Assembly: GCA_902774055.1 (NCBI GenBank)
Contig: CACYGX010000014.1
Location: forward strand, 1-64,000
Source: an uncultured Bacteroidales bacterium
GTDB taxonomy: Bacteria; Bacteroidota; Bacteroidia; Bacteroidales; Muribaculaceae
Direction: 5' to 3'
DNA length: 64,000 nucleotides
The notes beneath the pieces were generated by a model that did not search any database, was not told the origin of the DNA, and saw nothing but the letters and a program-made list of their open reading frames with translations. Made by a program: the position numbers and the translations under genes. Positions 27,236-35,704 of the stretch are shown here, piece by piece. Every line of letters begins with the position of its first letter. The stretch's first letter is position 1.

Positions 27236-28153
27236 ATGAAAAAGTTTTTCTTGACTCTCTTTGTCTTTTTGTCATTTTCTCAGTTGATGTCGGCACAGAT
27301 GCTTGTGGGCACCTACAACATCAGGTACAAGAACCAGGGTGACAGTGTCAAGGGCGAGAGATGGTCCAAGCGATGCCAAGTCATGTGTGACCAGATCAAT
27401 TTCATGTCTCCCGACATCTTTGGCGCGCAGGAGGTGCTTCATACCCAGCTCGTTGATATGCTCAAGGGGCTGGATGGCTATGATTACATCGGCGTGGGGC
27501 GCGATGATGGCAAGACAGCGGGCGAGTATGCCGCAGTGTTTTATAAGAAAGACCGATTGCGCTTGTTGGATCATGGTGACTTTTGGCTCAGTGAGACGCC
27601 CGACCGTCCTGGCTTGGGATGGGATGCGGCCTGCGTTCGTATCTGCACTTGGGGCAAGTTCACTGGAATGACAGCGACCAATGACGAAGCTTTCTACTTC
27701 TTCAACCTGCACATGGATCATGTCGGCGTTGTCGCTCGCCGCGAGGCGGCAAAGTTGATCGTCAGCAAGGTGCGGGATATTGCCCAAGGCGCTCCAGTCA
27801 TCATTACGGGCGATTTCAATGTGGACCAAAAGGATGAGATATACAGCATCTTTGTCCAATCAGGGTTATTGAAGGATTCTTATCAATACGCTCGTCAACG
27901 CTTTGCCGAGAATGGCACATTCAACGCCTATGACATCAACATCTACACCGATAGCCGCATTGACCACGTTTTTGTCTCCCCTGAGGTTCAGGTGGAATCC
28001 TATGGTATATTGACCAATAGCTATTGGGTGCCCAACGACTCGTCTAGCGAGTTGAGAAAAGCCGCTGATGCTCCACAGGAAATCTCATTCAGCACCTACA
28101 CACGTCGTCAGCCATCCGACCATTACCCTGTCTTTGTCCGACTCAAATTGTAA
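27236..28153 (+). CDS. Secreted endonuclease/exonuclease/phosphatase (EEP) family protein
   Basis: 305 residues with a signal peptide (MKKFFLTLFVFLSFSQLMSAQ). EEP motifs in order: VGTYNIRYKN, FGAQEVLHTQL (catalytic Glu), FNLHMDHVG, ITGDFNVDQ, SRIDHVFVSPEV and PSDHYPVFVRL (catalytic Asp-His). The fold hydrolyses phosphodiesters or phosphomonoesters with Mg2+; the export signal points to a periplasmic or outside substrate, possibly nucleic acid or a phospho-glycan. It starts 22 bp after tamL without an obvious promoter and is probably read through from that operon. Confidence 0.88.
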   Translation: MKKFFLTLFVFLSFSQLMSAQMLVGTYNIRYKNQGDSVKGERWSKRCQVMCDQINFMSPDIFGAQEVLHTQLVDMLKGLDGYDYIGVGRDDGKTAGEYAAVFYKKDRLRLLDHGDFWLSETPDRPGLGWDAACVRICTWGKFTGMTATNDEAFYFFNLHMDHVGVVARREAAKLIVSKVRDIAQGAPVIITGDFNVDQKDEIYSIFVQSGLLKDSYQYARQRFAENGTFNAYDINIYTDSRIDHVFVSPEVQVESYGILTNSYWVPNDSSSELRKAADAPQEISFSTYTRRQPSDHYPVFVRLKL

Positions 28154-28205
28154 CGATTAACGATTATTAAATGTGGTCTCAAGGCATTATGTGGCAAAAA
28201 AGCGC

Positions 28206-28213
28206 TATCTTTG
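28206..28213 (+). promoter_or_regulatory. -7 promoter element for nrnA-DUF4827-glmM
   Basis: TATCTTTG, 26 bases before the nrnA ATG. The next two genes follow without space for another promoter of this type. Confidence 0.65.
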
Positions 28214-28239
28214 TCGATTAATGCGTTTTTCAGATAATA

Positions 28240-29301
28240 ATGATCAGCTCAATAATTGACCAAACGACAATCGATCGGCTGCGTGCTATGATAAATGGCG
28301 TGCAGCGCATCGCCATCACCTGCCACAAGTCGCCCGACGGTGATGCCTTGGGATCGACGCTTGCCTTGGCCCATGTGTTGCGGCGACTGGGTAAGGATGC
28401 CGTTGTGGTTACTCCCGACATGGCCCCCAAGTCGCTGGATTTCATGCCTGGGGTGCGTGAACTGGTGGTGTACACCAAGCACGAGCAGCGTGCGCGCAAT
28501 GTGTTAAACGATGCGCAGCTTCTCTTTTGCCTCGATTTCAATTCCATGAAGCGTATCGACCGTCTGGCCGAACTCATAGAACCCCTCAAGATCAAGCGCC
28601 TTCTCATTGACCACCATCTGGAGCCTGACGATTGCTTCGACCTGTCGATTTCATTTCCCGAGGCTTCATCGACTTGTGAACTGGTGTTCAGGGTGCTCAT
28701 GCAGATGGGCTTGTTGCGTTTCATGGACCGTTACGCTGCCAGTTGCCTGTATGTGGGCATGATGACCGACACGGGTGGTTTTGCCTATAGTTGCGACGAT
28801 CCTGAGTTCTATGAGATTATGGCGTCAATCATTCGCCGCCGCTTTGACCGCATCGACCTTTACAACAAGGCGATGAACACCTTCAGTGCCGATAGCCTGC
28901 GTCTGCAGGGTTATGCCTTGAGCGAGAAGATGCAGTTGTTCCCCGAGCAGGGGGCATCGCTCATTGCCTTGACCAAGGAGGAACTGGAGCGCTTCAATTA
29001 CAGCCGTGGTGATACCGAAACGTTGGTCAACAAGCCTTTGGCCATTCCTGGCATCTACTGGAGCGTGTTCCTGCGCGAGGACGCTGACAAGATTAAGGTC
29101 TCCAGCCGTTCCCAGGGCGATTTCTCGGTCAGCGACATCTGCTTCAAGTACTTCAATGGCGGCGGTCATCAGAACGCTGCCGGTGGTGACTTTGTCGGCA
29201 CCATGGACGAGGCCGTCGAGCGTTTCCACCAGGTGTTGGCCGACCTGTTCCCCGCAACTGAACAACAATCAACCGAACAATCAACACAAAAATCAGAATA
29301 A
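28240..29301 (+). CDS. nrnA: DHH/DHHA1 phosphoesterase, NrnA-type oligoribonuclease / pAp phosphatase
   Basis: 353 residues. The metal motifs are CHKSPDGDALGS, the central DHH (LLIDHHLEPDD), TDTGGF and the C-terminal DHHA1 GGGHQNAAGG. NrnA enzymes degrade short RNA leftovers (nanoRNA) and dephosphorylate 3'-phosphoadenosine 5'-phosphate in the cytoplasm. The stop and the next gene's ATG share a base (TAATG), indicating coupling with the lipoprotein gene. A cyclic-dinucleotide phosphodiesterase role is a less likely alternative, as the GdpP sensory domains are missing. Confidence 0.88.
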   Translation: MISSIIDQTTIDRLRAMINGVQRIAITCHKSPDGDALGSTLALAHVLRRLGKDAVVVTPDMAPKSLDFMPGVRELVVYTKHEQRARNVLNDAQLLFCLDFNSMKRIDRLAELIEPLKIKRLLIDHHLEPDDCFDLSISFPEASSTCELVFRVLMQMGLLRFMDRYAASCLYVGMMTDTGGFAYSCDDPEFYEIMASIIRRRFDRIDLYNKAMNTFSADSLRLQGYALSEKMQLFPEQGASLIALTKEELERFNYSRGDTETLVNKPLAIPGIYWSVFLREDADKIKVSSRSQGDFSVSDICFKYFNGGGHQNAAGGDFVGTMDEAVERFHQVLADLFPATEQQSTEQSTQKSE

Positions 29302-29879
29302 TGAAAACAATTTTAAGCAAATGTGTGTTACTGGGCGTGATGGCCCTCTCGTTACTGACCGCATGTAACAACGACCAGAGCTACGCCGACCGCCTCAACG
29401 AGGAGCGCTATGCCGTCAATTCTTATCTAGCCAATCATCGCGTGGTCATGTCTGTACCTAAGGACTCTGTCTTCGAGGTTGGTGAAGATGCACCGTTTTA
29501 TCGCCTGGACAACGATGGTAATATCTACATGCAGGTATTGAATGCCGGCGACCGCAAGAATGACCGAGCCAAGGTGGGCGAGCCCATCTACTTCCGCTAC
29601 ACCCGTTACAGCTTGGCTGTTTGGTATGCCGAGGGCAGGTTGGTTCCTTACAGCAGTAACGAGAATAGCATGGATGCACAGTTCTGCTCGTTCAACTACT
29701 CAGACTTCAAGTTGCCCTCGACCTCGCAGTGGGGCTACGGATTGCAGTATCCGTTGAACTTCTTGGGCGTCGAGTGTGAGGTCAACTTGGTCATCAAGTC
29801 TCAGTTTGGCTTCACCAACGAGATTTCCTACGTCATGCCCTTCCTCTTCCACGTGCGCTACTTCCACAGCATGATTTAA
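29301..29879 (+). CDS. DUF4827-like lipoprotein
   Basis: 192 residues. A lipoprotein signal ends at LLTAC (Cys22). The mature part begins NNDQSYADRLNEERYAVNSYL and contains EPIYFRYTRYSLAVWY. It resembles the Bacteroidales-specific DUF4827 family, which I recall as lying next to nrnA and glmM and as possibly FKBP-like. No catalytic residues can be named. It should sit in the envelope. It is translationally coupled to nrnA (overlapping TAATG) and glmM follows after 33 bp. Confidence 0.7.
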   Translation: MKTILSKCVLLGVMALSLLTACNNDQSYADRLNEERYAVNSYLANHRVVMSVPKDSVFEVGEDAPFYRLDNDGNIYMQVLNAGDRKNDRAKVGEPIYFRYTRYSLAVWYAEGRLVPYSSNENSMDAQFCSFNYSDFKLPSTSQWGYGLQYPLNFLGVECEVNLVIKSQFGFTNEISYVMPFLFHVRYFHSMI

Positions 29880-29912
29880 TTTAATAATTGAAAATTAACA
29901 ACTCAAGAAATA

Positions 29913-31298
29913 ATGTCACTGATAAAATCGATTTCTGGAATTCGCGGCACCATCGGCGGTAAGGCCGGTGATGGCCTCTCGCCGCTCGACATCGTCAAGT
30001 TCACTTCGGCATATGCCACCTTTATGCGTCGCAACTCGCCAGTGAAGTCCAATGTCATCGTTGTTGGCCGTGATGCCCGCATGTCGGGCCGCATGGTGCT
30101 CAACACGGTAGTGGGAACACTCATGGGAATGGGATTTGACGTTGTCAACATCGGGTTGGCGACGACTCCAACAACCGAGTTGGCAGTAGTCGGCGAACAC
30201 GCCTGTGGCGGTATCATCATTACAGCATCACATAATCCCAAACAGTGGAACGCGCTCAAACTCTTGAACCATAACGGTGAATTCCTGACCGATGCCGAGG
30301 GCAAAGAAGTGCTCCGTCTTGCCGAGCAGGAAGACTTTGACTACGCCGACGTTGACCACTTGGGCCGCGAACAGAAGAACTACACCTGGCTTCGCCGTCA
30401 CATCGACCAGGTGCTCGCGCTCGACCTCGTGGATGTGGATGCGATACGCAAGGCCGACTTTACCGTTGCCGTCGATGCCGTCAACAGTGTGGGCGGTGTT
30501 GCCATCCCCCAGTTGCTTGATGCGCTGGGTGTCAAGCGTGTAGAAAAGCTCTTCTGTGACCCAACGGGCAATTTCGGACACACGCCCGAGCCGATTCCCG
30601 AGAACCTGACCGCCATCAGCGACTTTATGCGTCAAGGTAAAGCCGATGTGGGTTTTGTCGTTGATCCCGATGTGGACCGCTTGGCCATAGTGATGGAGAA
30701 TGGCGAATTCTTTGTCGAGGAATACACCCTTGTTGCGGTGGCCGACTATGTCCTATCTCACACGCCTGGCTCAACGGTGAGCAACCTGTCATCGTCACGC
30801 GCCCTGCGTGATGTGACCCAGGCCCACGGCTGTTCTTATACTGCAGCCGCTGTTGGCGAGGTCAATGTGACCACCGAGATGCGCCGCACTGGTGCAGTCA
30901 TTGGCGGCGAGGGCAATGGTGGCGTAATCTATCCCGCGAGCCACTATGGCCGTGACGCCCTCGTTGGCGTGGCGTTGTTCCTCTCGTTGCTGGCCCACAG
31001 CGGCAAGACCGTCAGCGAACTGAAGAAGACCTATCCGCAATACAGTATCGCTAAAACCAAACTCCAACTCCAGCCCGAAATGGACGTTGATGCCATCCTC
31101 AAGGCTGTGGAGCAACACTATCAAGGCGAGCAGATGACAACCATCGATGGCGTGAAGATTGACTTTGCTGACGGATGGGTGCACCTGCGCAAGAGCAACA
31201 CCGAGCCCATTATCCGCATTTATAGCGAGGCTCACACGATGCCCGAGGCCGAACGATTGGCCGAAGATGTCAAGAAGATTGTCCTCTCGCTCATCTAA
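29913..31298 (+). CDS. glmM: Phosphoglucosamine mutase
   Basis: 461 residues, alpha-D-phosphohexomutase family. The phospho-serine loop is ITASHNPKQWNALKL (Ser106), the metal loop VVDPDVDRLAI, the sugar loop GGEGNGGVI and the phosphate loop RKSNTEPIIRIYSE. It converts glucosamine-6-phosphate to glucosamine-1-phosphate on the way to UDP-GlcNAc, which feeds peptidoglycan and the lpx pathway encoded at 43.7-47 kb. Its last eight bases overlap the tail of comEC on the other strand. Confidence 0.9.
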   Translation: MSLIKSISGIRGTIGGKAGDGLSPLDIVKFTSAYATFMRRNSPVKSNVIVVGRDARMSGRMVLNTVVGTLMGMGFDVVNIGLATTPTTELAVVGEHACGGIIITASHNPKQWNALKLLNHNGEFLTDAEGKEVLRLAEQEDFDYADVDHLGREQKNYTWLRRHIDQVLALDLVDVDAIRKADFTVAVDAVNSVGGVAIPQLLDALGVKRVEKLFCDPTGNFGHTPEPIPENLTAISDFMRQGKADVGFVVDPDVDRLAIVMENGEFFVEEYTLVAVADYVLSHTPGSTVSNLSSSRALRDVTQAHGCSYTAAAVGEVNVTTEMRRTGAVIGGEGNGGVIYPASHYGRDALVGVALFLSLLAHSGKTVSELKKTYPQYSIAKTKLQLQPEMDVDAILKAVEQHYQGEQMTTIDGVKIDFADGWVHLRKSNTEPIIRIYSEAHTMPEAERLAEDVKKIVLSLI

Positions 31299-33333
31299 TC
31301 GGACAATATCCTACTGTATAGTTTAATCCCAGGCTGTCGCACTCGTGCTGCAGCCTGGTGCTTTCATAGTAGGCTCCAGATATGATGAGCCGGTCAAAAT
31401 GGAAGAGTTCTTGCAGTTTGGCAGCACTGCCGTGGTAGTGCTTGGTGACGATGACTTCGTCGAGTGCCAGTTGGTGGGTGAAGGTCATGCGTTTCCACCG
31501 GCCAGCACCCACAGCCATGAGGCGATGTCCCATCAGGTGGGCATAGGGCGGGCGGATGAACGCATTGTCCAGTTGCAATGAATCCTCATTGGTGATGAAA
31601 TGCAACTCTCCGATGCCATGTCGACTGAGGAATCCAGAATAATAACGGGCAAAACTGGCCGAGTCGGGTTCGTCACCATCGGGAGCCCAGAAGTAGCCCG
31701 TCCCGCCGTTAAAATAGAAAATTGGTGTTGACGAGTAAGAATTGAAGACCACCAAGCCCTGGCGTGGCGTGCGGGCATCAACCCACAAGGAATGGGCGAG
31801 GAGAATGAGCAAGGCTACGCCTGCCGCCAGCAGAAATCGGTAATTACGACGATAGAGCCATAGTACCACGAGCGCCATGATGACAAAATAGGCCACCACG
31901 CCAAACGTGCTCACATACACGTTGCCAATGTGAGACAGCGGGATGGCATTAACCACCGACGTCGTGCCGTGAATGTAGTGATAAATGCCATCTAACACCC
32001 AGTCGAGCAAAGCCCACTGCATGCCTGCCGCCGTCACCAGCAGGAAGATGGCTCCAAGCACCATAAACACGGGCAGGACAGGAAGGATGAGCAGATTGGA
32101 GAGCACCGACATCAGCGAGATGGTGTGGAAATAGTGTGCGGTCAAGGCTATTGTCGCCAGCATGGCTACCAGCGAGGTGATGACGGTCGAAATAACGGCC
32201 TGTATCCACTTGGGACGCTGTGCCAGCTCCTCGGGGAGGCGGGCAAACATCAATACTGCTCCCACGGTGATGAAACTCAACTGGAAACCCACGCTGAACA
32301 GGGCCGATGGTGAGAACACGAGAATGGCGAGGGCGGCCATTGCTAGGGCGTTGAGCGATAGATACCGCTTGTAGAAGAATAGCGACATCAGCACCATGCC
32401 AATCATCACCGTGGCCCTCATCACACTGGGACTGAGCCCCGTGAACAAGGCAAAAGCCGTGATGGCGACCAGGGTAATGACAAGGCGCAACTTCTTCAGC
32501 CGCAGGTAATCGAGCGGAAACAATAACCACCAGATAATGAGGGCGATGAAACCCACATGCAGGCCACTTAAGGCTAACACATGTGCCACTCCAGCCGTGG
32601 AAAAATCTTGTCGGGTCGCTTTATCGATGACCCCGCTGTCTCCCAGTAGCAATGCTACAACAAACTGCTGGGACATAGGCGTCAGCCGTGAGTTGAACAC
32701 TTTGAGTTTCAAATCGCGTCTGAGGTTTTCTAAGCGGGTCCTCAGGGTGGGGGAGTGGCCGATGCGTTTCACCTGATTCAATGGCAAGTGCTGCTGGTAA
32801 CGGATTCCCTCGCTGTCAAGAAGATAACGGGCATAATCCATTTCATCAGGGTTACCAAGGCTGCTCACCTCGTCAAGATGCCCCTGCCAAGCAACAAGGT
32901 CTCCGGCATGCAACGTGTAGTCACATCCACGGGTGGAAACCATGACTCGGCATGGCGGCAAGTCGGGGTTGAGCACATCGATGGCCATGCGCATCGAGAA
33001 GTCGGTATATTGCAGCTGGGCGATGTGTCCTGTCAAAACGAGGCCATCGCGTTGCTCGATGGCGAGTCGGGGTGGACAATGGATGTTGCTGGCAATCCAG
33101 CCTAGTGCCAGCGCAGCCATGGCCAGCGGGACAATGAAGTAGGCGCGGAAACGCAATCGCCCTTGGGGTGACCGGGAAAGCACGGTAAGCAGGGCATAAA
33201 GGGCGATGGCCAATGCGATGAACATTATCGGGACCCACCACACGTGCCATGCGCGATGAAATAGAATTCCTGCCATGAATGGCAGGAGAATTCGCAGTAG
33301 CGGTATGCGAGAGAGCACCATATCCTGTTTCAT
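31291..33333 (-). CDS. ComEC/Rec2-family DNA-uptake channel protein
   Basis: 680 residues. N-terminal helices with a DUF4131-like periplasmic domain (LAIEQRDGLVLTGHIAQLQY; WQGHLDEVSSLGNPDEMDYARYLL) are followed by the multi-helix Competence domain, whose signature is HVLALSGLHVGFIALI with further helices from FFYKRYLSLNALAMAALAIL on. After about residue 510 a soluble part corresponds to the usual metallo-beta-lactamase region, but I see no HxHxDH motif, so it looks degenerate. ComEC forms the inner-membrane pore for single-stranded DNA import; no other competence gene is nearby. It starts 52 bp after aroE, likely one transcript, and ends overlapping glmM. Confidence 0.88.
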   Translation of the reverse strand: MKQDMVLSRIPLLRILLPFMAGILFHRAWHVWWVPIMFIALAIALYALLTVLSRSPQGRLRFRAYFIVPLAMAALALGWIASNIHCPPRLAIEQRDGLVLTGHIAQLQYTDFSMRMAIDVLNPDLPPCRVMVSTRGCDYTLHAGDLVAWQGHLDEVSSLGNPDEMDYARYLLDSEGIRYQQHLPLNQVKRIGHSPTLRTRLENLRRDLKLKVFNSRLTPMSQQFVVALLLGDSGVIDKATRQDFSTAGVAHVLALSGLHVGFIALIIWWLLFPLDYLRLKKLRLVITLVAITAFALFTGLSPSVMRATVMIGMVLMSLFFYKRYLSLNALAMAALAILVFSPSALFSVGFQLSFITVGAVLMFARLPEELAQRPKWIQAVISTVITSLVAMLATIALTAHYFHTISLMSVLSNLLILPVLPVFMVLGAIFLLVTAAGMQWALLDWVLDGIYHYIHGTTSVVNAIPLSHIGNVYVSTFGVVAYFVIMALVVLWLYRRNYRFLLAAGVALLILLAHSLWVDARTPRQGLVVFNSYSSTPIFYFNGGTGYFWAPDGDEPDSASFARYYSGFLSRHGIGELHFITNEDSLQLDNAFIRPPYAHLMGHRLMAVGAGRWKRMTFTHQLALDEVIVTKHYHGSAAKLQELFHFDRLIISGAYYESTRLQHECDSLGLNYTVGYCPIR

Positions 33334-33385
33334 GACAGAGTCAAAATGCCATTGTTGTCACATGATGCCCAATGTCCAACCATGT

Positions 33386-34159
33386 TTAGTAGTTATCGGT
33401 CCAGATATCATAGGAATCGAAGGCCTGCAGGAGCAGCATCTCGATACCGTTTTTGGTTTTTGCCCCATATTTGGCCGAACGCTTCATGAACAGCGTTTCC
33501 TCGGGGTTATAGATAAGGTCATAGCACAGGTGCTTGCTGGTGAGGAAGCGATATGGGAAGTCGGGACACAGGTTGTCGTCGGGATACTTGCCAAGGGGGG
33601 TGGCGTTGACAATGATCTGGTGGGCTGCCACTATGGCGCGGGTGAGTTCCTCATAGACCATGATGTGCTCCGATTTGCGCCTTGACACAAGTTGAACCTC
33701 GATGCCCTGATGACGCAGGGCCGTGCTCACAGCCTTGGCAGCCCCGCCAGTGCCCAGCACCATAGCGCTGGTGTACTCAGGCGTGAGAATGCCGTCCAAG
33801 GTCTTTTCAAAGCCCATCACGTCGCTGTTGTAGCCTCGCAGTTCTTGCAGTGCTCCTGACTCGTCGCGAATGAACTTAATGACATTGACAGCGCCAATCT
33901 CGGCGGCATCATCATCGAGCGAATCCAGCAGCGGTATGACAGCCTCCTTGTAGGGGGCGGTGACATTGAGGCCATTCAGGTTGGGGTGCTCGGCAATCAC
34001 CTCCATGAGCATGCCGATGTCGGGTATCTCGAAGTTGATGTACTGGGCGTCAATGTCCTCGGCAATAAACTTGCGGTTAAAGAAATCGCGTGAGAAGGAA
34101 TGCACCAGCGGATAGCCGATGAGACCATATAGATACTTGCAGTCTAGTGGAGATTTCAT
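33386..34159 (-). CDS. aroE: Shikimate dehydrogenase
   Basis: 257 residues, slightly short for the family. The N-terminal substrate site YGLIGYPLVHSFS includes the conserved serines. GLNVTAPYKEAVI carries the catalytic Lys71, and the catalytic Asp is in NSDVMGF. The NADP fold has VLGTGGAAKAVSTAL and VSRRKSE. It reduces 3-dehydroshikimate in aromatic amino acid synthesis. It has its own promoter and leads into comEC. Confidence 0.92.
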   Translation of the reverse strand: MKSPLDCKYLYGLIGYPLVHSFSRDFFNRKFIAEDIDAQYINFEIPDIGMLMEVIAEHPNLNGLNVTAPYKEAVIPLLDSLDDDAAEIGAVNVIKFIRDESGALQELRGYNSDVMGFEKTLDGILTPEYTSAMVLGTGGAAKAVSTALRHQGIEVQLVSRRKSEHIMVYEELTRAIVAAHQIIVNATPLGKYPDDNLCPDFPYRFLTSKHLCYDLIYNPEETLFMKRSAKYGAKTKNGIEMLLLQAFDSYDIWTDNY

Positions 34160-34186
34160 AGTAGTATCGTTTTTTTAGTTGGATGC

Positions 34187-34194
34187 AAAAATAA
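34187..34194 (-). promoter_or_regulatory. -7 promoter element for aroE-comEC
   Basis: TATTTTTG on the minus strand, 27 bases before the aroE ATG. Confidence 0.65.
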
Positions 34195-34342
34195 TCACAA
34201 AACTGAAAACCATCAACGACTGAACGTGTTTTTTTAACGATTTGGCCTGTTTTTTTATGCTGAAACGGTTATGATATGTCAAATTAGATGCAAATTATCA
34301 TGAAAAATGCCTAAAATGACTCACACATAAAGAACAAATGAT

Positions 34343-34350
34343 TAACTTTG
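34343..34350 (+). promoter_or_regulatory. -7 promoter element for the MCE-domain gene
   Basis: TAACTTTG, 29 bases before the ATG at 34380. Confidence 0.65.
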
Positions 34351-34379
34351 CAACTTGAAATAAACTAAAGCAGTAGAAG

Positions 34380-35282
34380 ATGAAGTTTTTTAACAAGAAC
34401 GTGAAAATCGCGCTCACGGTCCTCTTGGGACTGGTATTGCTGTACTGGGGCATCAATTACCTGAAGGGTATCAACCTGTTGACTCCCTCCAATCGCTTCT
34501 ACACCGAAGTGAGTAGCGTGGATGGATTGCTCAAGGCTTCCCCAATTACCGTCAACGGATTCCAGGTGGGACAGGTATATGAAATCAAATATGACTTTTC
34601 CAAAAACAAAATTACGATAGAGCTGGCAATGGAACCCGAGATGAAGGTGCCCGAAGGGAGTACCATCAATATGGTATCAGGTCTGTTGGGCGGCACTTCG
34701 CTTGTACTCAATCTGGGTGATGGACCCGCAATGAAGCCAGGTAGCATGATTCCTACCACTGAACTCCCTGGTATAGTTGATAATGTAAAAGAAAACATGA
34801 TACCCATGGTGACTGATATGTTACCCAAGGTGGACTCCATCATGAACAATGTCAATGGCTTGACGGGCGATCCCGCCTTGGCGGCTGCTCTTGCCCGCTT
34901 GGATGGAATTACCCGCCAGATTCAGGCCAGTGCCCAGCAACTCAATATTCTCATGAATGGTCTGAACCGCAGTGTGCCGGGCGTGATGAATAATGTTAAC
35001 GGTATCACTGGCAACTTGAGTGGCGCCACCAGCAACCTCACTGATTTCTCGTCAACCTTGAAGCAGATTCCCATCGACTCAACAATCAACACGCTGAATG
35101 CTACTCTGGCTAACCTGGAGAAGCTCAGTGAGCAGTTGAATGACAAGAACTCGACGCTGGGCAAGGTGATGAACGACCGCGAACTCTATGACAATGCCAA
35201 CCGCGCCATAGCCAGTCTTGACTCGCTGTTGACCGATATCAAAGCCAATCCTAAACGTTACATCAACATTAAAGTCTTTTAA
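34380..35282 (+). CDS. MlaD/MCE-family lipid transport protein
   Basis: 300 residues. One N-terminal membrane helix (about 8-27) is followed by a single MCE domain (FYTEVSSVDGLLKASPITVNG; VNGFQVGQVYEIKYD; INMVSGLLGGTSLVLNLGDG). The long C-terminal half is rich in Asn and Leu and probably helical (MNNVNGLTGDPALAAALARL and similar phrases), like the coiled-coil tunnel segments of MlaD relatives. It should bind phospholipid in the periplasm and work with an MlaE permease and MlaF ATPase, which are absent here. It is monocistronic, with a strong terminator behind it. Confidence 0.88.
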   Translation: MKFFNKNVKIALTVLLGLVLLYWGINYLKGINLLTPSNRFYTEVSSVDGLLKASPITVNGFQVGQVYEIKYDFSKNKITIELAMEPEMKVPEGSTINMVSGLLGGTSLVLNLGDGPAMKPGSMIPTTELPGIVDNVKENMIPMVTDMLPKVDSIMNNVNGLTGDPALAAALARLDGITRQIQASAQQLNILMNGLNRSVPGVMNNVNGITGNLSGATSNLTDFSSTLKQIPIDSTINTLNATLANLEKLSEQLNDKNSTLGKVMNDRELYDNANRAIASLDSLLTDIKANPKRYINIKVF

Positions 35283-35352
35283 CGTGCTGAGACGTTTGGA
35301 TATAACTATTGTTTTTCATTTTTGGAGAGTGATTTTCCTCTCATGAAACGCG

Positions 35353-35395
35353 TAAAATTCCCTATTTGGATTAAGTCTAAATAGGGAATTTTTTG
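35353..35395 (+). terminator. Rho-independent terminator after the MCE-domain gene
   Basis: AAATTCCCTATTT pairs with AAATAGGGAATTT around a short loop and ends in TTTTTT. It is nearly symmetrical and could stop transcription from both sides. Confidence 0.82.
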
Positions 35396-35704
35396 AAATT
35401 TACTATTTTCGGGATTTGCAAAATGAAACCCTTGTAATAACAGCCATTTGCGAGTTTACAAATGAAATAAGAAAATCGACGATTAAATGTAAAGTGCTGA
35501 TTTTCAGTTGTGTGATTAAAGCAAGACACCTTAAATTGTAAAAAAATCAAAACGATGTTGTAATGCTTTGTTTTTCAACATCATTACACTTGAAATGAGA
35601 TTTCCAAATTTTTTCAGCACTTTTTTAAAAGAAATTATTGACCGAAATTTGTACTGCTAAAAGCAAAAAAACAAACCAAGCATTACTAAGAAATTTTAAG
35701 GATC
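35396..35704. other. AT-rich region upstream of dnaA, possible oriC or dnaA control region
   Basis: About 310 bp without a gene. It contains long A and T runs and an inverted repeat GATGTTG (35554-35560)/CAACATC (35576-35582) overlapping GTAATG/CATTAC. I see no cluster of consensus DnaA boxes (TTATCCACA) and no clean TAnnTTTG, so an origin cannot be claimed. Confidence 0.3.

Noticed and set aside
35396-35704. Chromosomal origin (oriC)
   Set aside because: AT-rich and next to dnaA, but no cluster of consensus DnaA boxes was found; listed only as a possible region.
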